From NCBI GenBank assembly GCA_905221605.1, contig CAJNDS010000167.1:90001-154000 (forward strand): a DNA stretch of 64,000 nt. The letters run 5' to 3'. The notes beneath the pieces are model-generated. The model searched no databases and was not told the DNA's origin. It was given only the letters and a program-made list of their open reading frames with translations. The position numbers and the translations under genes were made by a program. Below, piece after piece: positions 8,805-19,633 of this stretch; the first letter of the stretch is position 1; each line of letters begins with the position of its first letter. The DNA comes from Symbiodinium natans (taxonomy: Eukaryota > Sar > Dinophyceae > Suessiales > Symbiodiniaceae).

Positions 8805-11800
8805 CGGGTTTTGGTTTGCAGACTCATGGGATCCTTCAGTCATTGATTGAAAGGAAGCCCCGAGCATCAAAAGTCTCGCAAAACCACAACCCTAAACCCC
8901 AAAAAAAAAGGAACTCTCAGCAACCCAAACCACAAGGCTTCCCTAAACCCTGAACCCTAAACCCTGAACCCTGAACCCACTAAACCGCAAACCCAAATCC
9001 CACTTCGGGATCCCCCGCCCATGACCGGCAGCAGCGTCGGACCAAGGGGGCAAAAGGTGTCGAAGGATTTCGCGCGAGACCACTGTCCCCCTCCCTTCTT
9101 CCCTTGCCACCTGTGGGAGGGTTTGGGGTTTGGGGTTTGGGGTTTAGGATTTAGGGTTTAGGGTGTATGGCTTAGGGCTTTGGGTGACGTGCTTTCGGGT
9201 TGTGTGGTTTAGGGTTTAAAGTTTAGAGTTGTTTTGGGTGTCTTTTTTGTTGAGGGCTCCGGGCCTACATACCCTAAACCCTAAACCCTAAACCCTAAAC
9301 CCTAAACCCTAAACCCTAAACCCTAAACCCTAAACCCTAAACCCTAAACCCTTTATGCGGGAGGTTTGTTGGGTTTGGGGCGGAAGGGTAGGAAGTCACA
9401 GGTTCGATTCGCGCAGGTGCAGAGGTCAGAGAAGGCCCAGCGCCAGCAACGGGTTTAGGGTTTAGGGTTCAGGGTTTAGGGCTTAGGGCTTAGGGTTTAG
9501 GGTTTAATTAGGGTTTGGGGTTTAGGGTTAAGGATTTAGGGAGCAAACATCAACTTGTGTGTGTGGGTGGGTGGAGGAGAGGCGGGGGGTGTCCTCGTAA
9601 TCATGCTCCCGATTTATTTGGGAAACCCTAAACCCCAAACCAGAAATCCGCGCAATCCCACGAACCACAGCAACAACTACATGGTCTTAGGGTTTAGGGT
9701 TTAGGGTTCAGGGTTTAGGGTTTGGTGCCTTCTGGGGTCCTCATTCTAAGGCGGCCCCCAAAACAGGGACGATAATTTCGAAAACTGACCGCATCTCGTT
9801 AACCTGCACCTTGGACTTGCAAACAAGAACAGAATGTAATTCCTGTTGTAGGATTTGTAAACCCTAAACCCTACACCATAAACCCTAAAGGCCCTAAAGG
9901 CTATAAACCCTAAACCGTAAACCCTTTGGCCTGTCAATCCTCATCCACCACGAACCTCCTTCCGACTGCATTTCAACCGAACCTTCGTGCAGAGACGTCG
10001 TTGGCGCCTGTGACCCCCAGTACCTCGGCCAACCGAACAGCAGATGCCCAAAACCGGGTTGATGGTCTAGGGTTTAAGGGGTTCAGGGGTTCAGGGTACA
10101 AAGTACGCATTTGGGGGGGCCCAGGATTCGTGAAGTCCACAAGCCCTGAAAGCATAAACGCCTGCACGCAACAAGCACTATGTTGGCAACGGCCTGTGCC
10201 CTAAACTCTACCTCTAAAACCTAAACCCTAAACCCTAAACCCTAAACCCTAAACCCTAAACCCTAAACCCTAAACCCTAAACCCTAAACCCTAGTGAGTT
10301 GAACTTCGTTGATCTCCATGTCCTTCTGAAGTCAAGTCAGGGGAGGGCCAGGGGTGCAACATCTGAGCTAGAAGGCTCCTAGACCCTCCAGCACTCTTGG
10401 GTTTAGGGTTTAGGGTTTAGGGTTTAGGGTTTAGGGTTTAGGGTTTAGGGTTTAGGGTTTAGGGTTTAGGGTTTAGGGTTTAGGGTTTAGGGTTATGTTG
10501 GGGCTTGCCCCCAAACCCCAAGCCCCACAAAACCCTGAACCCTCAAACCCTGAACTCGACTTCGGTTGCAGCTTCGATGCCGACTGCAGTGCCGTTTCGG
10601 GCGTGGCGTCTCGGACCTGTTTCGGGTTGACTTAATCCCTGTTCCCCTAGGCAGAAAAAAAGGATCCTTTTTGTTTATATATAAGAAAGCCCATAACACA
10701 AAAAGGAAAAAGGATCCCTAACACTGACTTAGTTGAGGGTTTGAGCGTTCGGGGGCTTTAGGGGGTTTGGTGGGGTTCTGGCGATTGAGGGTTTGCGGGT
10801 TTTGGGGGCATTGTGGGTTTGTGGTTGTCTTCTTTTTGGTTTTCGGCGGTTTGGGCAGTTAGGGGGTTCAGGGTTTCGGGAGATGGGGGGGTGCTGTGGG
10901 GCCGAGACCCTAAAAACCCGGTAGAGGGGCTTCCCTCTCCCCCTCCCCCTAGCGACGCCCAAAGCAGCACCATGCCTTGAAGGATATGAACCTTGAAGCC
11001 ACATAATCCAAGCCCTCAGGCCTAAATCCGATGAACCCTGAATGAACCCCAAACCCAACACCCTGCAATGGGACTCTCTTTACCGACAGTTTTATGGGTT
11101 GTGTCCACTAATACCTTCCCCCTTTTATTGAACGTACCCCTAATAATAAAAACACTTTCTGGAAAATCCTGCCGAAACCGAGCCCGCCACTTAAACCCTA
11201 TTCCGAATTAGGGGGGTGGTTCAGGCCTCCAATCAACCCCTCGACAAGAATAAAACCCTGAGGTCTTTCTCTTTCTCTCTTTCAGTTTACACCATACATA
11301 CTTAAGTTGATTACTTGAGTAACCCTGAAGTCTAATGAATTATGACATTTCGATAAGAATACCCCCTAATAATAAAAACGCTTTGCGAATTTTTAAAGGG
11401 GGGGGGCCCCCATTTAACATTAGGGGGAACGGATTAATTAAGGGGTAGTTCCTACTAAGCTGCAGGTAAATAGAGTCCCAAGTAATCCCCCAAACCTCTC
11501 AAGATGGCTCTTTCCCCTAAACCCTAAACCCTAAACCTAAACCCTAAACCCTAAACCCTAAACCCTAAACGCTAATCCTCCAAACCTCTCAAGATGGCTC
11601 TTGCCCCTTTGCGCCGCGCGGCCGGGGCGCCCAGGACGATGGCCAACTCCGCCTCGAAATCGACCTTTTCATGGGTTTGGGTTTAGGGTTTAGGGTTTAG
11701 GGTTTAGGGTTTAGGGTTTAGGGTTTAGGGTTTAGGGTTTAGGGTTTAGGGTTTAGGGTTTAGGGTTTAGGGTTTAGGGTTTAGGGTTTAGGGTTTAGGG

Positions 11801-14800
11801 TCAGCGTTTAGGGTCAGCGTTTAGGGGCGGCCCTAAACCCCCCAAACCCCCTAAAACCCCCTAAACACCCCTGAACACTCTTTTAGGTCTGAGGTTTAGG
11901 GTTTGGGAGTTGTGGTTCTGCGGCGCATGCTTTTTGCTCCATTGCGTTTTGGGTTCAGGGTTTAGGGTTTAGGGTTTTGGGGTTTAGGGTCTAGGGTTTA
12001 GGATTCAGTCTTTGTAAGTATACACAATTGCCTTGAATTTAGGCCTAAAGCCTAAAAGGAGTAGGTTTAGGTGGCTTTGCGGCCTTGGGAGAAAGGTACC
12101 TGATGGCCCTCCACAATCGGGCCAGAGCTGCTCTTCGCACCTCACGAAGCTTCTGCCCCATATTACAACAAACCTTAAACCCACCCAAAACCCTGAGCCC
12201 CTAAACCCTAAACCCTAAACCCTAAACCCTAAACCCTAAACCCTAAACCCTAACCCTAAACCCTAAACCCTAAACCCTAAACCCTAAACCCTAAACCCTA
12301 AACCCTAAACCCTAAACCTACAAGCGGCCTTTGGGGGCTGAAGTGCTGAGAAGTTGAGCGTTTTGGGGGTTGGGGGTGGGGGGGGGTACTAGGGTTCAGC
12401 TCAACCCTGTGAACAACTTGTTGCACAGCCATAAACCCCATGTGCAGCTCAAAAAATACCCCCAAATTCAAAACCCAGAGCCCAAAACCCCAAACCCCCC
12501 AACCTCTAAACCCCTAAACCCTAAACCCCCGACCTAAAACCCAAAACCCTGGCCCTAAACCCAAACCCTAAACCCTAAACCCCTAAACCCCTAAACCCCT
12601 AAACCCCTAAACCCCTAAACCCCTAAACCCCTAAACCCCTAAACCCCTAAACCCCTGAACCCCTAAACCCCTAAACCCCTAAACCCCTAAACCCCTAAAC
12701 CCCTAAACCCCTAAACCCCTAAACCCCTACGCCCTAAGCCCTAAACCCTAAATCCTAAAACCGAAACCCTAAACCCCTCCCCTGAACCCGAACCCCCTAA
12801 GCCCGAAACCCTAAACCCTAAACCCTTAACCCCCAAACAACAACTCCCAACTCGCGGGGGCACCTCCGGCTTTTCCCGAGCCACCTCCGAGAGCGGCTTC
12901 CGTTGTTCCCATGCTTCTTTTGTTTGGGGCGAGAGTTAGGGTTATTTAGGGTTTAGGGTTTAGGGCTTGGGGTTTAGGGTTTAGGGTTTAGGGCTTAGAG
13001 TGTAGGGTTTAAGGCTCTAGTAGCGTGTCCGTAGAAGCTAGATGTTTCCTGATCAAGCGTGCGTAAGCAGCAGATATTCTCATGGCTAATTTGTTGAGCC
13101 ATACACTCCATACGCCCCTAAACCCTAAACCCCGAACCCCAATCCCTAAACCCTAAACCCTAAACCCCCAAACCCTGAATGCCAGGCACCTACCTAGACC
13201 CCAATTCTTGACCACCACCGACCCTGAAGGTTCTGTCATGCTGGCCCTGAAACCTTAAAAGGGAGCCTACAGAACCCTAAACCCTAAACCCCAAACCCCA
13301 AACCCTAAACCCTAAACCCTAAACCCACCCCTTAAGGGGTTATAAAGTGTGTGAAGGCATGCCCGCATGCCTTGAAGTTGTGTTAAGCAAAGGAGATATG
13401 AGGCACCTGGTTCCCTAATTTCCCTACTAGAAGCAAGCCAAACCTGCCTTCGGAATGGAAACAGGTGTGTCAGGGCCGATCCTGAGAGACCAGAGCTTTG
13501 GGCACCATAGCTCGGGTTGAGGGTGTAGGGTCAGATGTCGTTTGGGTTTCGTAGGGTTTATAGGGTTTCTGGGTGTAGGGGTTCAAACAGCTGAACCCTG
13601 AACCCCTCCCTGAACCCCAAACCTCTAAGCCCTAACCCCCATAAACCCAAACATTCTTTGAGGCCCAAGAAGACCCGACTACCTGAAGCTCCAAACTTCC
13701 TTGGGGAGGCTTAGGGTTTAGGGTTTAGGGTTTAGGGTTTAGGGTTTAGGGTTTAGGCTTTAGGCTTTAGGGTTGAGGGTTGAGGGCTAACAGAGTTTAC
13801 GGTTCATACACAAATGGGGAATATCGTAGTATGGGGTTGAGGGTTTAGGGGCTAGGGGTAGAGGTCCACATAAAAAGAAAAAGCTTCCGCTTGGGTGATT
13901 CAGGTGCTACAAAGCTCAAACCCTTAGCCTCAGACCCTAAACCCTCGACAGTAAGCCTTGAACTCCAGACCCTAAACCCCAAACCTCAAACCCCCACAAC
14001 CCCAAACCCCAAACCCCAAACCCTAACAAACCTTGAGCATCCTAAGCCCTGAGGTTCGTAGCCAGGCCAAGCGTCACAGAGGCTGGGTTCTTGTAGGCGA
14101 AAACTGGGAATCTGGGTAGCTCCTCTGCGCAGGGCAAGAAGACTTGCATGAAGACTTCTACTTGGAGCTTCATGGTACCTATTCACCAACTATAAGTGTA
14201 CTTATACATGTACTTTCTAACTCTAACCATATTAGGGCACTTAAGGGGCTTATATAAGTGGGTTACAAGTACAGCAATATCTTGGTTAGTAAGCACCATG
14301 AACCCCCTAAACCCTAAACCCCTAAACCCTAAACCTAAACCCTAAACCCTAAACCCTAAACCCTAAACCCTAAACCCTAAACCCTGCCTAAACCCTAAAC
14401 CCTAAACCTCCAAGTAGGGTTTAGAGCCTCGGGCCGGGGGGGTCTAGACCTCTACTGGCTGGAGTAGCCAATGCCCCCGGTAGCAAGCTCCTTCCCGGTT
14501 TCCTTGGCATGGCTGCGATAGTTGAGACCTTGGTGAAGCGCGCCCCCTGAAACCCTGAAACCCTGAAACCCTGAACCCTAAACCCTAAACCCTAAACCCT
14601 AAACCCTCAACCCCCTGAATTCTTGGCCAAATCACTTTTCCGTGCCCAAGCCCCTGAGCCCTGAGCCCGAAGAAAACACGAACCTTCAGCCCTAAGCAAG
14701 CCTTACTAGGTTGAAACCATCAAAAAAATGCGGTCCCTAATCAGAACCCAATAAGGCCAAGGTCCATATCCCAAGCGGCCACCTGCCCTAAACATCTAAA

Positions 14801-16055
14801 CTCCAAATGAAGCCCCTAAACCCCAAACCCCTACAGGGCTTAGGGTTTAGGCACGAAGTTCCCGATCTCCCCAAAAAAACGGTCCTACACCCTGAGCCCT
14901 AAACCCGACCTTTGTGTTCCCTCTGCTTCCCTACGAAAGAACCGGCCTCCCAGCAGTAAGTTGTAAGTCTATTTGTGTTTTTGTTGCTTGGGGGGGGGTT
15001 TAGGGTTTAGGATTTAGGGTTCAGGGTTTAGGGCTTAGGGCAACAGCACCACAAACACCAACTAACGACATTAGTAAGAGCCTCAATATGACTCGATGTT
15101 CACATGATGAGTGATAGACGCAAGAATTCTTTGGCGGCCATCTAGCCTAGCCCCAACCTACGAATAAGCAGGAAACCCTAAACCCTAAACCCTAAACCCT
15201 AAACCCTAAACCCTAAACCCTCTTTGGTGTAAAGGGGCTTCGAAGGGAACCGAAACCCTAGAACAAAGGGACTAAGGGCCCCACTCTGGGTCCTAGTAGC
15301 CCTAAACCCTAAACCCTAAACCCTAAACCCTAAACCCTAGAACAAAGGGACTAAGGGCCCCTCCTTGCTCCTAGTAGCAGCCAGGTCGCCCATGACAATG
15401 ATTGCGGGGGCAGGATCCACCGGAATGGGCGGGAGCACCTGGCACTAAGACTAGGCTGCCCAGTAACCTAGGCTTAAAAAGGGTGCCCTTTTTTGCTTAA
15501 AGGGGTTTATAAGGAAACCTAAACCCCCCAAAAAGGGAAGAAGGGTACTACTGGGCATCCTAGAAGATGCATTCAAACATTCTTCTCGGAGCTTAAGGCA
15601 TTAGAGACTTTCTGACGAGAACACACATGTGATCGCGGCGATCACACGTGGCCTAAGAGACTCTCTGGTGAGAACACGTGCGATCGCGCAACTGATCCGG
15701 CAGCAGCGTGGTTTTAGGGTGTTTAGGTTTTTCAGATTCCACCACTTTGCTCTTGGGAACTTTACGGGCCGGTTTGTTGATGAGGCAACCTGAACCCCAG
15801 AACCCCAAAACCCCAAGAGGGGCGCGGGGCTCATGTTCAGTGGAGCCTGCCGGTTCCGTAGATGGTGCGGTGTGAGAAGCATCCTAAACTCCAGAGACCC
15901 GAAGCTCTAAACGCCTCAAGCCCTGAAACCACAAAAGCCCGAGACCTCTCTAAAACCCTAGGATCCTAAACCCTAAACCCTAAACCCTAAATGCCTTCCC
16001 ACCTTCGCGATCTCGGCCTTCTCCGGGCCAACGTCGCTAGCAGCGCCAGGGAATC
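8805..16055 (-). CDS. Fumarylacetoacetate hydrolase-family protein (FAHD type), 3' exons absent
   Basis: FAH-family enzymes are metal-dependent hydrolases, decarboxylases or hydratases of small keto acids. Exons in order: 16003-16055, 15751-15789, 15579-15611, 15390-15438, 14485-14528, 14076-14122, 13448-13481, 12852-12884, 11623-11664, 10581-10616, 9983-10023, 9026-9110, 8805-8833. From 15611 on, phases match throughout. Motifs in family order: [82 protein letters not shown] (the EAE metal-ligand region), [56 protein letters not shown]. The C-terminal part normally expected (VNG-x-x-x-Q and a TGTPxGVG-like motif) is not found before the next gene starts at 8415. Exons are 29-85 nt; donors are GT, GC or GA. 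The two most 5' exons are tentative. Confidence 0.86.
10300..10395 (-). repeat. ~100-bp dispersed repeat, copy 1
   Basis: Reverse complement of this stretch matches 16940-17040 over about 100 bp, including CCCTCCCCTGACTTGACTT and GACATGGAGATCAAC. It lies in the FAHD intron between exons 9983-10023 and 10581-10616. Function unknown. Confidence 0.65.
11108..11440. repeat. Element of the ATCCCTTCCCCCTAATA family (family C), diverged
   Basis: Left part matches 35098-35220 over ~100 bp (TGGAAAATCCTGCCGAAACC, CCTATTCCGAATTAGGGGG); the right end carries ATTAGGGGGAACGGATTA, a degenerate copy of the family's terminal repeat. It lies in the FAHD intron 10617-11622. Confidence 0.6.
11686..11800. repeat. 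(TTTAGGG)n array
   Basis: About 16 heptamers immediately 5' of the FAHD exon 11623-11664; reads GGTTTAGGG into the acceptor region on the other strand. Confidence 0.98.
12203..12320. repeat. (CCCTAAA)n array
   Basis: About 16 heptamers with one hexamer slip, in an FAHD intron. Confidence 0.98.
12577..12729. repeat. (CCCCTAAA)n octamer array
   Basis: About 19 units of an 8-base variant with one CCCCTGAA unit, next to ordinary heptamers. Local homogenisation of a variant is evident. Confidence 0.95.
14159..14416. mobile_element. MITE-like element, TACTTGGAG family (family B), split by a heptamer array
   Basis: The left end TACTTGGAGCTTCATGGTAC and right end CTCCAAGTA are inverted repeats; the interior has the family core TATTAGGGCACTTAAGGGGC. 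The right repeat is interrupted after CACCATGAAC by CCCTAAA repeats (about 14304-14405). The element fills most of the 362-nt FAHD intron 14123-14484. Confidence 0.82.
15451..15563. mobile_element. Introner-type element (family A) in an FAHD intron
   Basis: Ends are CTAGGCTGCCCAGTAA and CTACTGGGCATCCTAG, inverted repeats of 16 bp. Both sides carry the same 4 bases (AAGA at 15447-15450 and 15564-15567), a target duplication. The host intron is 15439-15578 (140 nt); without the element and one duplicate only 23 nt would remain. The interior (CTTAAAAAGGGTGCCC, GGGGTTTATAAGG, CCCCCCAAAAAGGGAA) matches the copy at 41835-41951. Confidence 0.86.
15609..15690. repeat. Duplicated acceptor-exon segment with a near-perfect palindrome
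   Basis: TCTGACGAGAACACACATGT and TCTGGTGAGAACACGTGCG are a tandem duplication of the FAHD exon 15579-15611 acceptor. Between them CACATGTGATCGC and GCGATCACACGTG form inverted arms (about 15626-15652). Confidence 0.7.
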
Positions 16056-16730
16056 CTGGTGAGGGTTGGGGGGGGATTTAGGTTTTCCGGCGAACCCTAA
16101 ACCCTAAACCCTAAACCCTAAACCCTATATGAGGCTGAGGGTTCCGGGACTTAAAAAGGGTTTTAGGCTTTAAGGACTTCAAAAAGGTGTTAAAAGTACC
16201 CGGGTTAAGGGTTTAGGGTTTTTGCGGTCAGGGCTTACGACGCTTCGGGCTTGGCCTCCTGCCTCGGCGGCTCACTGAATGTAAGAAGTCTTCTGGGTTT
16301 AGGGTTTAGGGTTTAGGGTTTAGCACGAGTTCGGGGCTTCACTGGGTAGCCCAGCAACCATAGCGAGACATTGCTTCGATTTTGGGAGGTTGGGGAGGGG
16401 TCCAGGGCTTCGGGTTCAGGGTTCTTGGAACTTCGTTCAGATCTGGGATATGCATCTCCATAATAAGTGCAGAGGGCAAGCCCTAAACCCTAAACCCTTA
16501 AACCCTAAGCCGTAAACCCTAAACCCTAAACCCTAAGCCCTTAACCCTATACATAAACCCTAATTAAACCCTAAACAAACCCTAAACCCTAAACCCTAAA
16601 CCCTAAACCCTAAGCCCTAAACCCTAAACCCTAAACCCTAAACCCTAAACCTTACTCGTCCTTGCAGCACGTTGGCCTTCCGGACCTGGGCGCGGGGTCT
16701 CAACCCCAAAGCCGACACCAGATATACCCT

Positions 16731-16866
16731 CCTTGGAGGTTCATTGTGATAAGGATCGTACCTGTACTTATAACCCACTTATAAGCCCCTTAAGTGCCCA
16801 ATATGGTTATAGGTACAGTTATAAGTACAGTTGTAATTGCTTAATAAGTACCATGAACGTCCAAGA
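16731..16866. mobile_element. Family B MITE-like element, inverted orientation
   Basis: CCTTGGAGGTTCAT at the left, ACCATGAACGTCCAAG at the right; the interior is the reverse complement of the core seen at 14159-14416. Confidence 0.8.
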
Positions 16867-16934
16867 AAAAACCGAAGCCCCCAAACTCTACTAAGCCGCA
16901 AGCCACAACACAAGCCCCAACATTGCTGTTCTGA

Positions 16935-17040
16935 GGTGGAGAGTCTAGGAGGCTTTTCGCTCAGATGCAAACCTAACCCTCCCCTGACTTGACTTGAGAA
17001 AGACATGGAGATCAACATAATTCAACTCATTGCTGGCAAG
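16935..17040 (+). repeat. ~100-bp dispersed repeat, copy 2
   Basis: Same sequence family as 10300-10395 but in the opposite orientation, with scattered substitutions. It overlaps no exon I can support. Confidence 0.65.
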
Positions 17041-17714
17041 GTTTAGGGGTTGGGGTTTAGGGTCTAGGGTTTGGCGATTTAGGGTTCGGCGCAGACAGTG
17101 TACTCTTGCTGAGACCTGTCGGAGTGCCAACGGGAAGATGACTGATGGGCACTCGGCCGAACTACAAAACACCCTAAACCCTAAACCCCACCCTAAACTC
17201 TAAACCGTAAACCCTAAACCCTAACCGTAAACCCTAAACCCTAAACCCTAAAACCTAAACCCCAAACCCTAACCCCAAACCCTAAACCCGCCCCGTGGCT
17301 TGGCTTTGCATTTGCAGGGACCGCGCCGTAAGCTCGAGCAAAGCCCTAAGCCCTAAACCCCAAAACCCCAAAACCCTAAACCCTTAACCCTAGACCCACC
17401 CTCTAGCCAAGTGGCCCCACCGCCCTCTTCGTCCAGAAGACCCCAAAGCTCTTGGCCGCTTGGCGTCTCGAAGCGCAGAAGATTCCTTGGTTATACGGAA
17501 GGAACCCTAAACACTAAAACGCCCAAACCCTAAACCCTAAACCCTAAACCCTAGACCCTAAACCCCAAACCCTAAACCCCTAAACCCTGAACCCTAAAGC
17601 GCAGACAATGGTTCAGGCTTCAGTTTGAGTTCACGTCGCTGCAAAGGGCAATGTGCTGGTGCAGCACGGCAAACAGAATTGAAAAGCTACGTGTCCATGG
17701 CTGAAATTGAGTCC

Positions 17715-17864
17715 TACTTGGAGATTCATTGTACTTCTTAACCAAAGATAACTGCACGTATCACCCACTTGTAGGCTCCTTAAGTGCCATAGTTATAATG
17801 CGGCTATAAGTACAGACATAAGTACAGCTCTAATTGGTTAATAAGTATCATGAACCTCCAAGTA
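17715..17864. mobile_element. Family B MITE-like element
   Basis: TACTTGGAGATTCATTGTAC...CATGAACCTCCAAGTA, near-perfect ends. If the ends are taken as CTTGGAG...CTCCAAG, the flanking TA pair would be a target duplication. Confidence 0.82.
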
Positions 17865-18182
17865 CTGTCACATCTCAAGATATGACCTAGCAGTTTTGAT
17901 CTTCGTTCCTGGTGATAGAGACTAAATGGATCTACGGCTTGTTCAGGAAAAAGCCGTCGCCGACGCGACTTCAAGAAGTCTTCTCTGTTGGTCTTGGCGC
18001 GGTTGACAAATGTACTTAGCGTTATAGGGTTCTTAAGGGAGGGGGGTTCAAGGGGTAGGTAACTAGAGAACCTTAGGGAAGCTTGAGGAGACTGAGGGAG
18101 TAGTAGGGAGTGTTCGGGAGCCTTGGGTTACATACCCCCCTTGAAACCCCCTCCCCTAAGATTTTTATAACAGCGGACATAC

Positions 18183-18433
18183 CGAAACAAAAAGTTCGTA
18201 ACGCTTCTTCGGCAAATAGCTTCTTGGCTAAAGCTGGCGTTGTGTGAGGAGTTTCTTAGACCATGGATTCGGGACCCTGCAAACCCTAGCCCAAAACCTT
18301 CCCAAACCCCAAGGAAAACTTCCAACACCGCCAGGGTCCTCTAGAAGCCCTGAAGGTCTTCCGTCAAGTTGAATACCCCAAAGTCTTTGGTCCAAGACAC
18401 CCCAATTTCATACGTTACTTGTCCAGGATTCGG
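18183..18433 (-). CDS. Two exons of an unrecognised gene
   Basis: 18349-18433 reads PNPGQVTYEIGVSWTKDFGV and on to FNLTEDLQ, with a GC donor (G|GCTTCT). 18183-18233 reads FSQEAICRRSVTNFLF between the acceptor CAACGCCAG|C and the canonical donor CG|GTATGT. Both look like real coding sequence; I do not recognise a family. They may be the downstream part of the gene at 19345-22653, but phase across 18434-19344 could not be traced. Confidence 0.5.
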
Positions 18434-19344
18434 CTTGGGGGGTTTCGGGCTTCGGGCGATTGGGTTCTAGCGACTGGGGCGCTTAGGCTCAGCGGCCTCT
18501 TCGGCGAACCCTAAACCCTAAACCCTAAACCCTAAACCCTAAACCCTAAACCCTAACCCCTAAACCCTAAACCCTAAACCCTAAACCCTAAACCCTAAAC
18601 CCTAAACCCTAAACCCTAAACCCAATTTAAATCCTAAACCCTCAGCCGAGTGGCCCTGGACGGGCGGAGGCCAGGCATGCGATGCACCTGCAGCACAGAT
18701 CCTTACGAACTGAGTTCGGGCTGCAGGGCCACTAAACCCTGCAACCCCTAAACCCTAAACCCTAAACCCTAAACCCTAAACGGCCTAAACGCCCTAAACG
18801 CCCTAAACCCTAAACCCTAAACCCCAAGCCCCTAAACCCTGTGAGTTTAGAGTTTGGGTTCCCTCCCTCCCCGAGCTCGAAGGACATGTGTACTCTGCCC
18901 AGTAGGGTTCAGGGGTTAGGGCCGCGCCCCCCACATCCTCGAAGCCCCCCCAAGGGTTTTAGGGGTCAGGGTTTAGGGTTTAGGCTTTCGGGTTTAGGGC
19001 TGCTAAAGGCTGTGGTTCCACTCCGAGCTTCAACAACCCCAGTGGCCCTCAACACCCTACTGCCTACCTTCAATACCCTAAGCCCTAGACCCCAAAACCG
19101 AACCCCCCCCCCCCCCCCCCAAAAAAAAAAAAAACTGAACCTTCCAAACCCTGAACCCGAACACAAAACCCAAAACCAAAACAACAAAGAAACCCCCTGT
19201 CAAATCCCAAAACCCAAACTAAGCCCTCCTTGTGAAAGCCTCAAGCAAAACAGGGTTCAGGGTTTTTAGGGTTTAGGGTTTAGGGTTTAGGGTTTAGGGT
19301 TTAGGGTTTAGGGTTTAGGGTTTAGGGTTTAGGGTTTAGGGTTT

Positions 19345-19581
19345 AGGGCCACTGGGCCTTGTGGCCGCGCTCCTTTGGCGCCGCAGGTGCTGCCCAAGAT
19401 GGAGCATGGCCCTGGCCCCTTGAAACCACACAGCAATGACCCCTCCCTACCAGCACCCTTCAACAGTTTAGGGTTTAGGGTTTAGGGTTTGGGGTTTGGG
19501 GTTTCGGGCTTCAGCCTCAAAACAAACACCTCAACAACCAAAATCTTGAACTTTAGAGTTTAAATGTGTTAGGGTTCAAGG

Positions 19582-19633
<52 letters not shown>

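Noticed and set aside
9395-9412. GGTTCGATTC resembling a tRNA T-loop
   Set aside because: The flanks do not form the T stem and no other arms fit.
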